From the NCBI GenBank assembly GCA_026705105.1, contig JAPPBK010000357.1:1-9256 (forward strand): a stretch of 9,256 nt of DNA, in the 5' to 3' direction. The notes beneath the pieces were generated by a model, which did no database searches, was not told the DNA's origin, and worked only from the letters and a program-made list of their open reading frames with translations. Made by a program: the position numbers and the translations under genes. The DNA comes from Chloroflexota bacterium. GTDB lineage: Bacteria > Chloroflexota > Dehalococcoidia > Bin125. Shown in pieces: positions 1 through 6,876 of the stretch (position 1 is its first letter; every line of letters begins with the position of its first letter).

Positions 1-63
1 TGGGACCGGGACGCCTGCGAGTACCTGGCCCGGGCGGCGTGGGCACCCCGGTCGTACCCGTAG
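1..63 (+). CDS. C-terminal end of an upstream gene (partial, unknown)
   Basis: Frame 1 is open from the window edge to a TAG at 61-63 and encodes 20 residues (WDRDACEYLARAAWAPRSYP). Nearly every codon in this stretch ends in G or C, as expected for a real gene in GC-rich DNA, whereas the other two frames show less bias. The family cannot be told from 20 residues. The next gene may begin only 25 bases after the stop, so the two could be co-transcribed. Frame 2 is also open from the edge into the next gene, so an alternative is that this stretch is non-coding or belongs to a longer version of that gene. Confidence 0.45.
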   Translation, partial: WDRDACEYLARAAWAPRSYP

Positions 64-88
64 GGTAACCACTAATCCCCTCGCGCCC

Positions 89-997
89 GTGCCTAACTCC
101 AACCGCTCATCGTCAAACGCCGGCAGGCACTCTGGTGCACGCGAGGGTTGGCGCGAGGCGTTCAAGCGCGCATTGGAGACCGCCATGGGTTTGTTCATCC
201 GGAGTCAGCAGCCGCCTAGGCGGTACGTTACGAAGTTGGGCACGATCTGCACGGCGCTGCTCTTTCTCGTTATTGGGGTCGTGGTGCTCGCGAACATCAT
301 CGGGGCTTGGCCGATGTCCCCGCCCACCTCCGTCGATCTCCGGTTCGTGGATACACTGAGCGCCGTTACGCCTGCGGAGATCGACTCGCTCGAGGTGCGC
401 GTTGCGCGGGAGGCGCTCGCGATGATTCGCGACTCCGCCGAGGCGGGTGACACTATCCGGACCTACGTCCTCTGGCGGCGCATCGATACCATCGGCGCGC
501 CCTGGGATTTTCGTCTCCTGGTCATTGCGCTCTGGTTTGGCGCGCTGGGCAGTCTCCTGCACGCCGGCTCCTCGTTCGTGACCTACGCGGGCGGTCGGGA
601 ACTCGTCGTGAGTTGGCTGCCTTGGTACATCGTCCGTCCCTTTCTCGGTGCCGGGATGGCCGCCGTCTTCTACGTGGTCATGCGTGCTGGCATCGGCACG
701 ACGGGGGGAGCGACCCCAATCGATATGAGCCACTATACGGTAGCCGCGTTCGCCGCTCTGGTCGGTCTCTTCACGCACGGGGCAACGCTCAAGCTGAAGG
801 ATGTTTTTGACGCGCTTTTCCCACCACGCGGGAAAGACCAACACGCCGATGCGCTGGGCAAGGGCTCTGGTCACCCTAAGCTCGATGAGACGCCGGAAGA
901 GAGCGCTGCGACCGATGGCCGTGTACTCCCTAGGGAGGCTGCAGGGGTCGAGACGGATGCGGAGGAGTCGGATATACCCTCCACGAACCCTGAATGA
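89..997 (+). CDS. Multi-pass membrane protein of unknown function
   Basis: A 302-residue protein with four likely membrane segments near residues 51-73, 141-160, 184-201 and 216-232. A soluble, charged stretch (about 75-140) lies between the first and second segments, and an acidic hydrophilic tail runs from about 245 to the end. The block around residues 175-201 (a Trp/Arg/Pro-containing turn, then a small-residue helix ending in MRAG) followed by a Gly-Leu-Phe and Lys-Leu-Lys-Asp-Val-Phe stretch (226-240) resembles uncharacterised bacterial membrane proteins I have seen in accessory regions; no function is known to me. The start is uncertain: GTG at 89 has no Shine-Dalgarno, while ATG at 185 has GGAG at 175-178 with 6-base spacing and would give a 270-residue protein that still contains all four helices. 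Confidence 0.8.
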   Translation: MPNSNRSSSNAGRHSGAREGWREAFKRALETAMGLFIRSQQPPRRYVTKLGTICTALLFLVIGVVVLANIIGAWPMSPPTSVDLRFVDTLSAVTPAEIDSLEVRVAREALAMIRDSAEAGDTIRTYVLWRRIDTIGAPWDFRLLVIALWFGALGSLLHAGSSFVTYAGGRELVVSWLPWYIVRPFLGAGMAAVFYVVMRAGIGTTGGATPIDMSHYTVAAFAALVGLFTHGATLKLKDVFDALFPPRGKDQHADALGKGSGHPKLDETPEESAATDGRVLPREAAGVETDAEESDIPSTNPE

Positions 998-1014
998 CGC
1001 CCTCTTATGGCGTT
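996..1014 (+). terminator. Possible weak hairpin after the membrane-protein gene
   Basis: Starting inside the TGA stop, GACGCC (996-1001) can pair with GGCGTT (1009-1014) across a 7-base loop, with one G-T pair. No T-tract follows, so this is not a convincing intrinsic terminator. It may only be a small structure at the gene end. Confidence 0.15.
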
Positions 1015-1101
1015 CTGGTAGGTTACCCGTGCTGGACGTCACCTAGCGGACCTGCCGGGCCCCCGAAATCGTAGCATCGGCGAATCGTTAAGGAGAGGAT
1101 T

Positions 1102-1377
1102 GTGGACCCGAACCGCTGCTACATCTACGTCCAGGGTTGGAGGGCCGACGCAACCTTCCAGACCAGGGCACAGGACGCGACCGATCCCGCGCTCATGCGG
1201 GAATGCGTGATCGTGGCTTCCCCAGGTCAGTGGCCCGCCTACGTTCCTTCGCCGCCAGCTACCGACTGCGCCACGGTCATCTGTGGCTGCGAGGGTCATC
1301 CCTATGGATTCGTCAACTGCACCGCGAACGCGTACCGGATCCGGAAGACCTTCATTCAGGTGGAGGGCGGATGCTGA
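1102..1377 (+). CDS. Small cysteine-rich protein of unknown function
   Basis: A 91-residue ORF from a GTG start preceded by a strong AAGGAGAGG Shine-Dalgarno (about 1090-1098). It holds eight cysteines, including a Cys-Gly-Cys pair at about residue 60, and the final residue is Cys. There is no obvious signal peptide or membrane helix, and I do not recognise the family. Its last codons overlap the start of the next gene: the TGA at 1375-1377 shares bases with an in-frame ATG of the exported protein, so translation of the two is probably coupled. The strong ribosome binding site and the coupling are the main reasons to believe the ORF. The cysteines could bind metal or form disulfides, but no known motif decides which. 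Confidence 0.6.
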   Translation: MDPNRCYIYVQGWRADATFQTRAQDATDPALMRECVIVASPGQWPAYVPSPPATDCATVICGCEGHPYGFVNCTANAYRIRKTFIQVEGGC

Positions 1378-3332
1378 TGCAGACTCGCCGTTGGAGTTTC
1401 CTCGCAGCTGTCGCTTGCCTCGCGAACGGGTACGGCAGCACATCGCTGATTGCCCAGGACTACGTTCCCAAAGCGAGGGCCGCCGTTCGTTATCTTGAGC
1501 GGGGCGTGAGGGCCGACGGAAGCACGCGATCCATCGCCGCCGGGCCGGAGCGGATCGGGATCGACGTAAACAGCAATGTCGAGATCCTGATCGATGCAGA
1601 TTCGCTCCGGAGTCTCACTACGAGGTTGCTCCCCGATTCTGAGCGCGCCGACCTCGCGCTGATCAGCGAGCGCATGGACCAGCTTGAGCTGTTGATCGAT
1701 TCGATCTCGGCGGTCACGGCGGTGTTCGAGGAACTGGTGGTGGCAGTGCAGGCCGACGACTTGCGGGATTTTGCGGTACGACGGGGCGCCGCGGCCCGAG
1801 CGGCCGATCAGATCTTCACCCCTCTGGAGGCGGCCATCGGCGCTCGGCTCAGGGCAGAGGGGGTGCCGGATGCCACACTCCAGGCCGCCGTGGATGATGT
1901 GCTGCAGAGGACCACGACGGGACCGGGGCAGTTGTGGGGGTTCCAGTGGGACACCGTGGCCGTCGTCATGCGAGAAGAGATCGAGACCCTCCACGACGAC
2001 CTCAACGGACGACTGGACGCGGCAAGTGTGACCGCCCGCCTGCAGGCAAACCTAATGCGCTCCGATGGTCCGGCACCTGTGTTCTTGCCGGGCTACAACC
2101 AGGTCGAGACCGGACCAGCGATACCGTACGCCAAGATCGCTTTCGCAATCTCGCAAGAAGAGGAGCGAGCTTTCTCAACGTACGATTCGCTCGCGGCCCA
2201 AATCCGCGCGACGAACGACACCAAGCGCGAGATCACGGAACTGGTACGGCGGGAGGCCCTTGAGCAGTTCCCTGAGATCGAGAACCTCATGACGACGGCG
2301 GACGAGCTGGACAAGGCGGTCCGCCCCCTGATCGCCCGATTGTCAACGCTCGTTGCCCAGCTCGGATCCGCGGGGCAGCGGATTGACGCCGAGCCTTCAG
2401 AACAGGCCTCGAGGTTGGCAGCGGCGCTTGACACTTTCAGGCAGAAACTACTGACGGATCTGGAACCTGCTGGCGCGTTCATGCGCTTGCGCTCACCGAC
2501 GGCTGAGATGACCGCCGTCGATGCCATGGACGAGGTTCTGGGAGTGCTCGAGACGCTCACGCAAGACGCGCTGTTCACCTTCATGTCCGAGACTTGGACC
2601 GCCCGAAAGGAACAGCTGGAGAACATCTTGGCGAACGCCGCAGCCGCTGCCGCCGAGATCCTCGGTCGCGACGCCGTCGTGCTGATCGACGAGTTCACCA
2701 ACAGCTTGGACAAGGCCGAGGCCGTCCTCGAAAACGTCCGTGGCCAGACGCTCGTTCTACTGGAACGACTACGTTCGGACGCCGCAATCAACGTGCCGCT
2801 GCCCCCGCCGCCGGGTCTCACATCGCGGAGTTTCGCGAGCGGCCTGGGGACCCGGTTCGACCTTCAAACCATCTCCGGGGGAAGAGAACCGAGCCAACGC
2901 ATCGTCGTCACCTACGAGCTCCTTCGAGGCGAGGACGTACTGCTGGAGTGGGCCGACGAGCTCCTGATTCAATCGTACGGGACCTCGGGAGCCACCCATG
3001 CTTCACTCGCGTTCGTTCGACGACAGGACGTCACGACCTACCAACCCGTACCAATCATCACCTGGACGCTCCGCTACAGGGGCTGGCCGGGGAACGATGA
3101 TCGGGGCGTCCGTGCGAGCCTCCTCAGCCACTTCGGCTTAGGGATCTCCGCGGCAACGCTCGACTTCGTCCAGAAGGAGAGTGTCGAGATCGGCTTGGCC
3201 CCAACCCTCGCCCTCTTCGATTTCTTCTTCGTCGGTTACGGGTGGAACCTCCAGGCAAGCGAGGACCGGACCTTCTGGTTCTTCTCGCTCCGTCTCCTGA
3301 AGATGCCGGGCGTCTTCGGCCAGTTGCAGTAG
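1371..3332 (+). CDS. Large exported protein: helical body, Pro linker, beta-rich C-terminus
   Basis: A protein of 653 residues. An N-terminal Arg-Arg pair, a hydrophobic run and a likely cleavage after Ala28 (before Gln-Asp) form a signal peptide. The open frame extends upstream to 1137, but only starts at 1371 or 1377 place the signal peptide at the N-terminus. GGAGG at 1362-1366 lies 4 and 10 bases from them. Residues about 60-470 are mostly charged, Leu/Ala-rich helices with coiled-coil character and an Ala run near 425-430. A Pro-rich linker (NVPLPPPPG, about 475-482) leads to a beta-prone domain of about 165 residues. Its last strands alternate aromatic and polar residues and resemble the end of an outer-membrane barrel or an outer-surface domain, though too few strands are visible to form a full barrel. 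I do not recognise the family. It overlaps the preceding small ORF by a few bases and is probably coupled to it. A role in the envelope is inferred from the signal peptide only. Confidence 0.85.
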   Translation: MLMQTRRWSFLAAVACLANGYGSTSLIAQDYVPKARAAVRYLERGVRADGSTRSIAAGPERIGIDVNSNVEILIDADSLRSLTTRLLPDSERADLALISERMDQLELLIDSISAVTAVFEELVVAVQADDLRDFAVRRGAAARAADQIFTPLEAAIGARLRAEGVPDATLQAAVDDVLQRTTTGPGQLWGFQWDTVAVVMREEIETLHDDLNGRLDAASVTARLQANLMRSDGPAPVFLPGYNQVETGPAIPYAKIAFAISQEEERAFSTYDSLAAQIRATNDTKREITELVRREALEQFPEIENLMTTADELDKAVRPLIARLSTLVAQLGSAGQRIDAEPSEQASRLAAALDTFRQKLLTDLEPAGAFMRLRSPTAEMTAVDAMDEVLGVLETLTQDALFTFMSETWTARKEQLENILANAAAAAAEILGRDAVVLIDEFTNSLDKAEAVLENVRGQTLVLLERLRSDAAINVPLPPPPGLTSRSFASGLGTRFDLQTISGGREPSQRIVVTYELLRGEDVLLEWADELLIQSYGTSGATHASLAFVRRQDVTTYQPVPIITWTLRYRGWPGNDDRGVRASLLSHFGLGISAATLDFVQKESVEIGLAPTLALFDFFFVGYGWNLQASEDRTFWFFSLRLLKMPGVFGQLQ

Positions 3333-3418
3333 GAAGAGCGAAGAGTGCGCGGCGCCGACCGCGACCGGCTATTGTTGAATCTCCACCGTCAACCACTCAC
3401 AGCGCAGCGGGAGAGCCC

Positions 3419-3457
3419 ATGAAGAGCAAGGTCATGCGATACGAGCGAGCTTCGTGA
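3419..3457 (+). CDS. Possible 12-codon leader peptide upstream of the DUF4062 gene
   Basis: ATG at 3419 opens a 12-residue frame (MKSKVMRYERAS) that stops at TGA 3455-3457, overlapping the ATG at 3457 of the next gene as TGATG. A purine-rich GCGGGAGAG lies just upstream (about 3408-3416). No good Shine-Dalgarno precedes the DUF4062 start itself, so translation of this leader could feed ribosomes to it. The frame is also open upstream without an ATG nearby, so it may be chance. Confidence 0.25.
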   Translation: MKSKVMRYERAS

Positions 3458-4554
3458 TGGATGTCTTCATATCGTCCGTGATACGAGGTATGGAGCTGCA
3501 TCGAGACGTAGCCTCCGGTGCGGTTGAGTCTCTCGGGTACACCGTCATCCGGTCTGAGAAGTTCGGAGCATCGAGTGACACGCCCCGTCGGGCATGCCTG
3601 GAGGCAGCTCGCACGGCAGATCTGACGCTTGTGCTTCTCGGAGTTCGCTACGGCGAGCCCCAGAGGTCGGGCCTGTCGGCAACCCATGAGGAGTTTCGGG
3701 AGGCCCGCGACCATGGTGCTGTAACCGTTTTCGTCCAAGCCGACGTGGAACCGGAGCCGCGACAGGCCGAGTTTCTTCGAGAAGCGCAGGATTGGGATTC
3801 TGGTCGGCTTACCGAGACGTTCGCGGACGGTGCCGATCTGAGATCGAAGGTAACGAAAGTGGTTCACGAGCGCGCGCTCCGCGATCAGGACGTTCCATTA
3901 GAACCCTCCGAGTTGATCGAACGGGCCCGGTCTTGGCTTCCAAGTGAGCCACATCGGTCCTCCTCTCGGCTCCATTTGATCGTCGCGGGAGCACCGCACC
4001 GAGAGGTCGTTCCGCCTTCAAGGCTCGATAATCAGGCCCTCGCTCAGTCCATCATGCAGCGTGCTCTGTTTGGGCCCGAGCCAGTCTTCACCCCAGAGCA
4101 AGGCACGCGACCGGTCTTGGGTCATGGGCACCTCCGCCTGGAGCAGGAAACGGCCTCAATCGTGCTAACTGAGGACGGGACCGTTGTCGTAAGCGTCCCC
4201 GCCATGCGGAGTGGCCGAGAGAGTTCGTTTCTCCCCACGATCATCGAGGAAGACATGCGAGGTACTCTTGAGGCGGCACTCGGGTTCATCCACTGGCTTC
4301 TGGATGACGTGGATCCACTCAGGCGTGTTTCCCACGTCGTTGTGTTGGGAGCAATCGAAGGTGGATCGATGGCCGGATGGCGAACTCGAGCCGAACACGC
4401 GGCCAGCCCCAACAGCATGACCATGTCGATGCATCAGCGCGATCTCGTGGTGGTCCCAGAGGAACCGACCGTTCGACCTCGCGCCCAACTGAACGCGAAC
4501 TTAGACCAGATCGTTGACGATTTGCTGGCACGTTTTCGTCGCGAGTTTGCGTGA
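3457..4554 (+). CDS. DUF4062 domain protein with unassigned C-terminal domain
   Basis: A 365-residue soluble protein from ATG 3457; GTG at 3454 would add one residue. Residues 1-100 match the DUF4062 pattern: MDVFISSV at the N-terminus (beta strand and Ser-Ser), an Arg/His-containing helix, GYTVIRSEKF, then D55 followed by a hydrophobic strand ending L61-G62-x-R-Y-G66, and a Ser-Ala-Thr-x-Glu-Glu-Phe helix at 74-80. DUF4062 is a Rossmann-like, TIR-related domain usually found at the N-terminus of large STAND/NLR-like ATPases and other signalling or defence proteins. Here no NTPase P-loop follows. Residues about 150-365 form a second alpha/beta domain that I cannot assign, with hydrophobic strands near 168-174, 228-245 and 284-296. 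The protein may be a stand-alone sensor or effector. The gene ends at the border of an IS21 relic, so loss of a longer C-terminus by insertion cannot be excluded, although the stop looks natural. Confidence 0.8.
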   Translation: MDVFISSVIRGMELHRDVASGAVESLGYTVIRSEKFGASSDTPRRACLEAARTADLTLVLLGVRYGEPQRSGLSATHEEFREARDHGAVTVFVQADVEPEPRQAEFLREAQDWDSGRLTETFADGADLRSKVTKVVHERALRDQDVPLEPSELIERARSWLPSEPHRSSSRLHLIVAGAPHREVVPPSRLDNQALAQSIMQRALFGPEPVFTPEQGTRPVLGHGHLRLEQETASIVLTEDGTVVVSVPAMRSGRESSFLPTIIEEDMRGTLEAALGFIHWLLDDVDPLRRVSHVVVLGAIEGGSMAGWRTRAEHAASPNSMTMSMHQRDLVVVPEEPTVRPRAQLNANLDQIVDDLLARFRREFA

Positions 4555-4584
4555 GTGAGACCAGCCCACGCTCGCCCCGAGTCT

Positions 4585-4775
4585 CGACCGAACAGTTCGA
4601 CTGTGCTCGCCTCCAAGCAAGGGTCAATAGAGTGGGGGCCGCATCCTCAGCGACGGGGTCATGGCCGCCGCCCTCCCGGATCGGCTCCTTACACCGCTGC
4701 CACATCATCAACATCCGAGGCAACAGCTACCGCTTACGCCCCCACGCCGATCTGTCCAAGGCCATCCGCTGCGGC
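4585..4775 (+). pseudogene. IstB-like ATPase fragment, two frameshifts
   Basis: Reading across three frames restores an IstB C-terminus. Frame 1 (about 4591-4638) gives SSTVLASKQGSIEWG, matching the sensor region (S/T-x-x-x-S-N-x-x-x-x-E-W-G) of IstB. Frame 2 (about 4637-4678) gives GRILSDGVMAAALPDRLL. Frame 3 (about 4680-4760) gives HRCHIINIRGNSYRLR, matching the conserved IstB end (H-x-x-x-x-x-I-R-G-x-S-Y-R). The first break fits one extra G in the G-run at 4634-4638. The second fits one extra T in CTCCTTACAC near 4678. The N-terminal AAA+ part with Walker A and B is absent. IstB is the transposition helper ATPase of IS21 elements; this copy is dead. Confidence 0.75.
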
Positions 4776-4872
4776 ACCGCTCGCGACGCCGCTTGGAGCG
4801 TCCGCCTGATGATCGCCGCTCGGTGTTACGTCACGCTCCCCCGAAGCGGGACATTTCGATGCCCGTTGACAG
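4585..4872 (+). mobile_element. IS21-family insertion sequence relic (right end)
   Basis: This stretch holds the decayed C-terminal part of an IstB-like gene and, at 4848-4872, a motif typical of IS21-family ends (GGGACATTT, a short spacer, then CGTTGACAG). In that family the ends carry repeats of the form GGGACATTT...GTTGACA and the element closes on ...CA, so the right boundary is probably near 4871. No istA gene and no matching left end (TGTCAAC...) is found nearby, so only the right-hand few hundred bases survive and the relic cannot move by itself. It lies directly after the stop of the DUF4062 gene, which marks an old insertion or deletion border. Confidence 0.7.
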
Positions 4873-5405
4873 CCTCCCGTCTACTCCGGTACCGAAGTCG
4901 GCCAGCGTCGCCGGAGCCGAAGACGGTCCGCTAGGTGCTCGGCAAGCGGCCAAGAGCTACCTTAGCTTGTGCACTCGGCGCGGCAGAGGCGCTACTGATG
5001 CCGACCGTCGCTTCCGTCTCCCAGCGAAAGGAGGGGAAACCTAACGAATCTGATCAATACCATCGCCGAGTCGTGGCTTGGCAAGGCGGGATGCTAGCGA
5101 GTTCGTCTCCGGAGCGCTGCTGCCCTCCGGCTTGGTGGGTTCAGGGCTGCGGGCACCAGCCAAAGCCTCCCTTCCGGACGCCGAGATCCGGGTAGGCCAA
5201 TCTTGGGACTTCATGTCGAGGTTGATCGATACGGAGGGGACATCACGTTACGGTGACTCGAGGCCAAGGGAAGCCGACGCGGTTGACATGCAATGGCACG
5301 TCCCAACCAGCTTGGACGAAGGCGCGCCTGACCGCAGCGCAATCGTGAGGACTGACACGAATTGGCACTCGCGCCACGCGTTGCAATCGTATTCTAGATG
5401 GGGGT
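4873..5405. other. Intergenic stretch without a convincing gene
   Basis: About 530 bases between the IS21 relic and the next exported-protein gene. Open frames exist in all three forward phases (for example a TTG-started frame at 5078-5515), but none has a plausible start, a recognisable family or consistent codon bias, and the longest overlaps the next gene by more than 100 bases. The stretch contains a perfect Shine-Dalgarno at 5027-5034 without a start codon behind it. It most likely holds decayed sequence from the same rearrangement that left the IS relic. Confidence 0.5.
5027..5034 (+). promoter_or_regulatory. Orphan Shine-Dalgarno (AAAGGAGG)
   Basis: A full 8-base match to the anti-Shine-Dalgarno complement. 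At 9 bases' distance stands ACG (5044) rather than ATG, followed by 16 sense codons (NLINTIAESWLGKAGC) and a TAG at 5095-5097. It may be the remains of a small gene that lost its start, or chance. Confidence 0.3.
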
Positions 5406-6158
5406 ATGACAATGGCCATGGTCGAACGCTTCACCGTCATCAGTTCTTCCGCAGTGACGCTCGCCGCGCTAGCTGCTCCTCCGATGGTCTCTGCTCAGCC
5501 TGTCTGCAACGTTGACGATCTTCCCCGGGAAGCCGTCGGCCAAGGTCGACTCGCGGTTAGGATTGACGGTACGTGGCGGTTTTTCGCTCAGTACGACGAC
5601 GGGCCCGCACCTGTCCTCGAGGTCGCCGAGTTCCAGACCTTGTGCGTTGCTTGGGAAGCGCCGCCATACGATCGGGCCAGGCGCCAGATCGTCTATGCCA
5701 GTACGAAGTATAGGGACGAACAGCCCATGTGGCTCTTCCGAAACAGTGCGGGCGCCGGCCTTCCGGTTGTCGGGAACCTACTCGGCAACTGGCAACGCAC
5801 ACCAGATGCCTCGGGGGTCAAGCCCGATAGCGCCTTCAGGACGTTTCATCATAGGCGCCCTGATGATCCGTTTGTCGTCCCTTGGAAAAGTCTCGCCGAA
5901 TGGCACAATACGTCGGCTTGGTTTCCTAACGTCCGGAGTTATGACCTAGTGGTCGGTGCAGCGGACGACTTGCGGCTGTTACCCTACGGCTCCGAGCGGC
6001 TATTGGTGCTTGCGGCACGACGGCCGCTCACTTCATGGGTGCCGTTCACGACCCGTGTTCCGTCCAGAGGCGACGAGCTCCGCGTTGCGGTTTCCTATAC
6101 CGGCGACCTCGACAGCGTCGGCCCGTACGTCTATCAGTACGTTTTCCAAGTCAGATAG
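5406..6158 (+). CDS. Exported protein of unknown family
   Basis: A 250-residue protein from ATG 5406. In-frame ATGs at 5412 and 5418 are equally possible: the only purine-rich signal, GATGGGGG at 5398-5404, suits 5412 best. Residues 7-30 form a signal peptide (Arg8, then a hydrophobic Ser/Ala/Leu core) with likely cleavage after Ala30, before Gln-Pro. The mature part has two cysteines, C34 and C80, which could form a disulfide once exported. It is rich in Trp, Tyr and Phe with many short beta-prone segments and no membrane helix. It ends in a Tyr/Val-rich strand (YVYQYVFQV). I do not recognise the family. The gene is followed after 8 bases by a membrane-protein gene and probably shares its transcript. 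Confidence 0.75.
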   Translation: MTMAMVERFTVISSSAVTLAALAAPPMVSAQPVCNVDDLPREAVGQGRLAVRIDGTWRFFAQYDDGPAPVLEVAEFQTLCVAWEAPPYDRARRQIVYASTKYRDEQPMWLFRNSAGAGLPVVGNLLGNWQRTPDASGVKPDSAFRTFHHRRPDDPFVVPWKSLAEWHNTSAWFPNVRSYDLVVGAADDLRLLPYGSERLLVLAARRPLTSWVPFTTRVPSRGDELRVAVSYTGDLDSVGPYVYQYVFQVR

Positions 6159-6166
6159 CTCTGCCC

Positions 6167-6661
6167 ATGCCGAACCACAAAGCCGTTGAGGAAGTACTGA
6201 ACGCGTTTCTCGGTCTGTTCACTCGACCGTTCGAACAGGATCTCAGAGCTTCCTCGAAGGCCGCCACCACCGCGATCGTGCTCGCCGCGCTCCCAGGCTT
6301 CGGGCTCTTGTTCAACGGCCGAACCCGGCCGATGGAGGAGCTTGTGTTCCCCAGCCTCGTGCTCGTCCTCGTCTGGATGCTCTTGACGGCAGTCTTCACC
6401 AAGAAGGACAAGGGGCTGACGGTCGCGCGCAATCTCAGCGTCTTGTCCTTTTGGATCGCAGCCACACTAGTGGTCATTTTCTGTGTAGATATCTTTCGTC
6501 CCGATCCCTTTGATGGGGCCGTACGGTTCATGCTCGCGGCAGGCGTGCTGTTTGTCCTTGTCCCCGTGCACATGTTGCGCAACTTACCTGTCTGGTTGGC
6601 ACTGAAGATGACACTGCCCCTCTGGATCAGTACGATGTTCTTGGCTCGGATAGCGCTTTGA
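6167..6661 (+). CDS. Small five-helix membrane protein
   Basis: A 164-residue hydrophobic protein from ATG 6167, the first ATG after the preceding stop (8-base gap). The open frame extends upstream to 6035, but that would overlap the exported-protein gene by about 120 bases. Membrane helices are predicted by eye near residues 33-49, 59-77, 89-108, 120-136 and 142-162. A basic loop (KKDKG) follows the second helix, and a soluble amphipathic segment of about 30 residues begins the protein. The general look is of a YIP1-like or other small integral membrane protein, but I cannot assign a family. The ribosome binding site is weak, so translation may depend on the upstream gene. A pair with the exported protein is likely from spacing only. 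Confidence 0.75.
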   Translation: MPNHKAVEEVLNAFLGLFTRPFEQDLRASSKAATTAIVLAALPGFGLLFNGRTRPMEELVFPSLVLVLVWMLLTAVFTKKDKGLTVARNLSVLSFWIAATLVVIFCVDIFRPDPFDGAVRFMLAAGVLFVLVPVHMLRNLPVWLALKMTLPLWISTMFLARIAL

Positions 6662-6876
6662 TTGGGAATTGTATCCCAGGGTTCAACCCTAGCTAGCTTT
6701 CGCACACGAAGCCGTCGGCCACTCGGAGACTCGGTGGTCGTTGCGGAGCCCCGAGGCCCTCTGCCCCCTCCGCCGAACGGGCGCTCCGAGCGCTGCTGCG
6801 CCCGCGCTGCCGGACCTAGGCACGTCCGGGTGCCGCGTGCGACGAGCTAGTACGTGTCCGTTCGGCAAGCGGCCTG
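6662..6876. other. Structured intergenic stretch upstream of the ubiquitin-like operon
   Basis: No gene is supported between the membrane-protein stop and the promoter. Just after the stop, TGGGA (6663-6667) pairs with TCCCA (6674-6678), and AGGG (6678-6681) with CCCT (6687-6690). These hairpins overlap at one base and lack a T-tract, so they are poor terminators. Further on there are strong GC hairpins and a long-range inverted repeat, listed separately. Confidence 0.5.
6772..6866. repeat. Long-range inverted repeat enclosing GC hairpins
   Basis: GCCGAACGG (6772-6780) is the exact reverse complement of CCGTTCGGC (6858-6866). The pairing can continue inwards through GCGC/GTGT (6781-6784 with 6854-6857) using G-C and G-T pairs, for 13 pairs in all. 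Inside lie a 6-bp hairpin, CCGGAC/GTCCGG (6810-6815 with 6824-6829), and an alternative 7-bp hairpin, CGGGCGC/GCGCCCG (6778-6784 with 6798-6804), which competes with the outer stem. The element ends 10 bases before the -35 box of the next promoter. It could be a bidirectional terminator, a cruciform or a recombination site. Confidence 0.4.

Noticed and set aside
113..1042. Long antisense open frame of 309 residues opposite the membrane-protein gene
   Set aside because: It mirrors a GC-rich coding strand, is very Arg/Gly/His-rich with no recognisable domain, and the + strand gene has clear membrane helices.
2340..2360. TGTCAACGCTCG as a possible IS21 left end
   Set aside because: It lies inside the intact exported-protein gene and is not followed by the repeat structure seen at 4848-4872.
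2093..2821. Antisense open frame of 242 residues inside the large exported-protein gene
   Set aside because: Ser/Arg/Ala-rich low-complexity translation, no ribosome binding site, and the + strand frame is continuous with a signal peptide.
4939..4951. 13-base exact repeat TCGGCAAGCGGCC also present at 6862-6874, flanking the exported/membrane pair
   Set aside because: A GC-rich 13-mer match is near chance level in a window of this size, and a second shared 12-mer (5112-5123 and 6788-6799) occurs in the opposite order, so there is no collinear duplication.
5078..5515. 145-residue forward frame starting at TTG
   Set aside because: No Shine-Dalgarno, overlaps the exported-protein gene by about 110 bases, and the translation matches no family I recognise.
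6677..6693. tRNA T-arm-like GGTTCAACC
   Set aside because: Only two of five stem pairs can form around the TTCAACC loop, and no acceptor, D or anticodon arm is present.
6772..6876. Integron attC site
   Set aside because: The inverted repeat is attC-like in shape, but GTTCGGC does not fit the GTTRRRY core and no matching RYYYAAC partner is seen.
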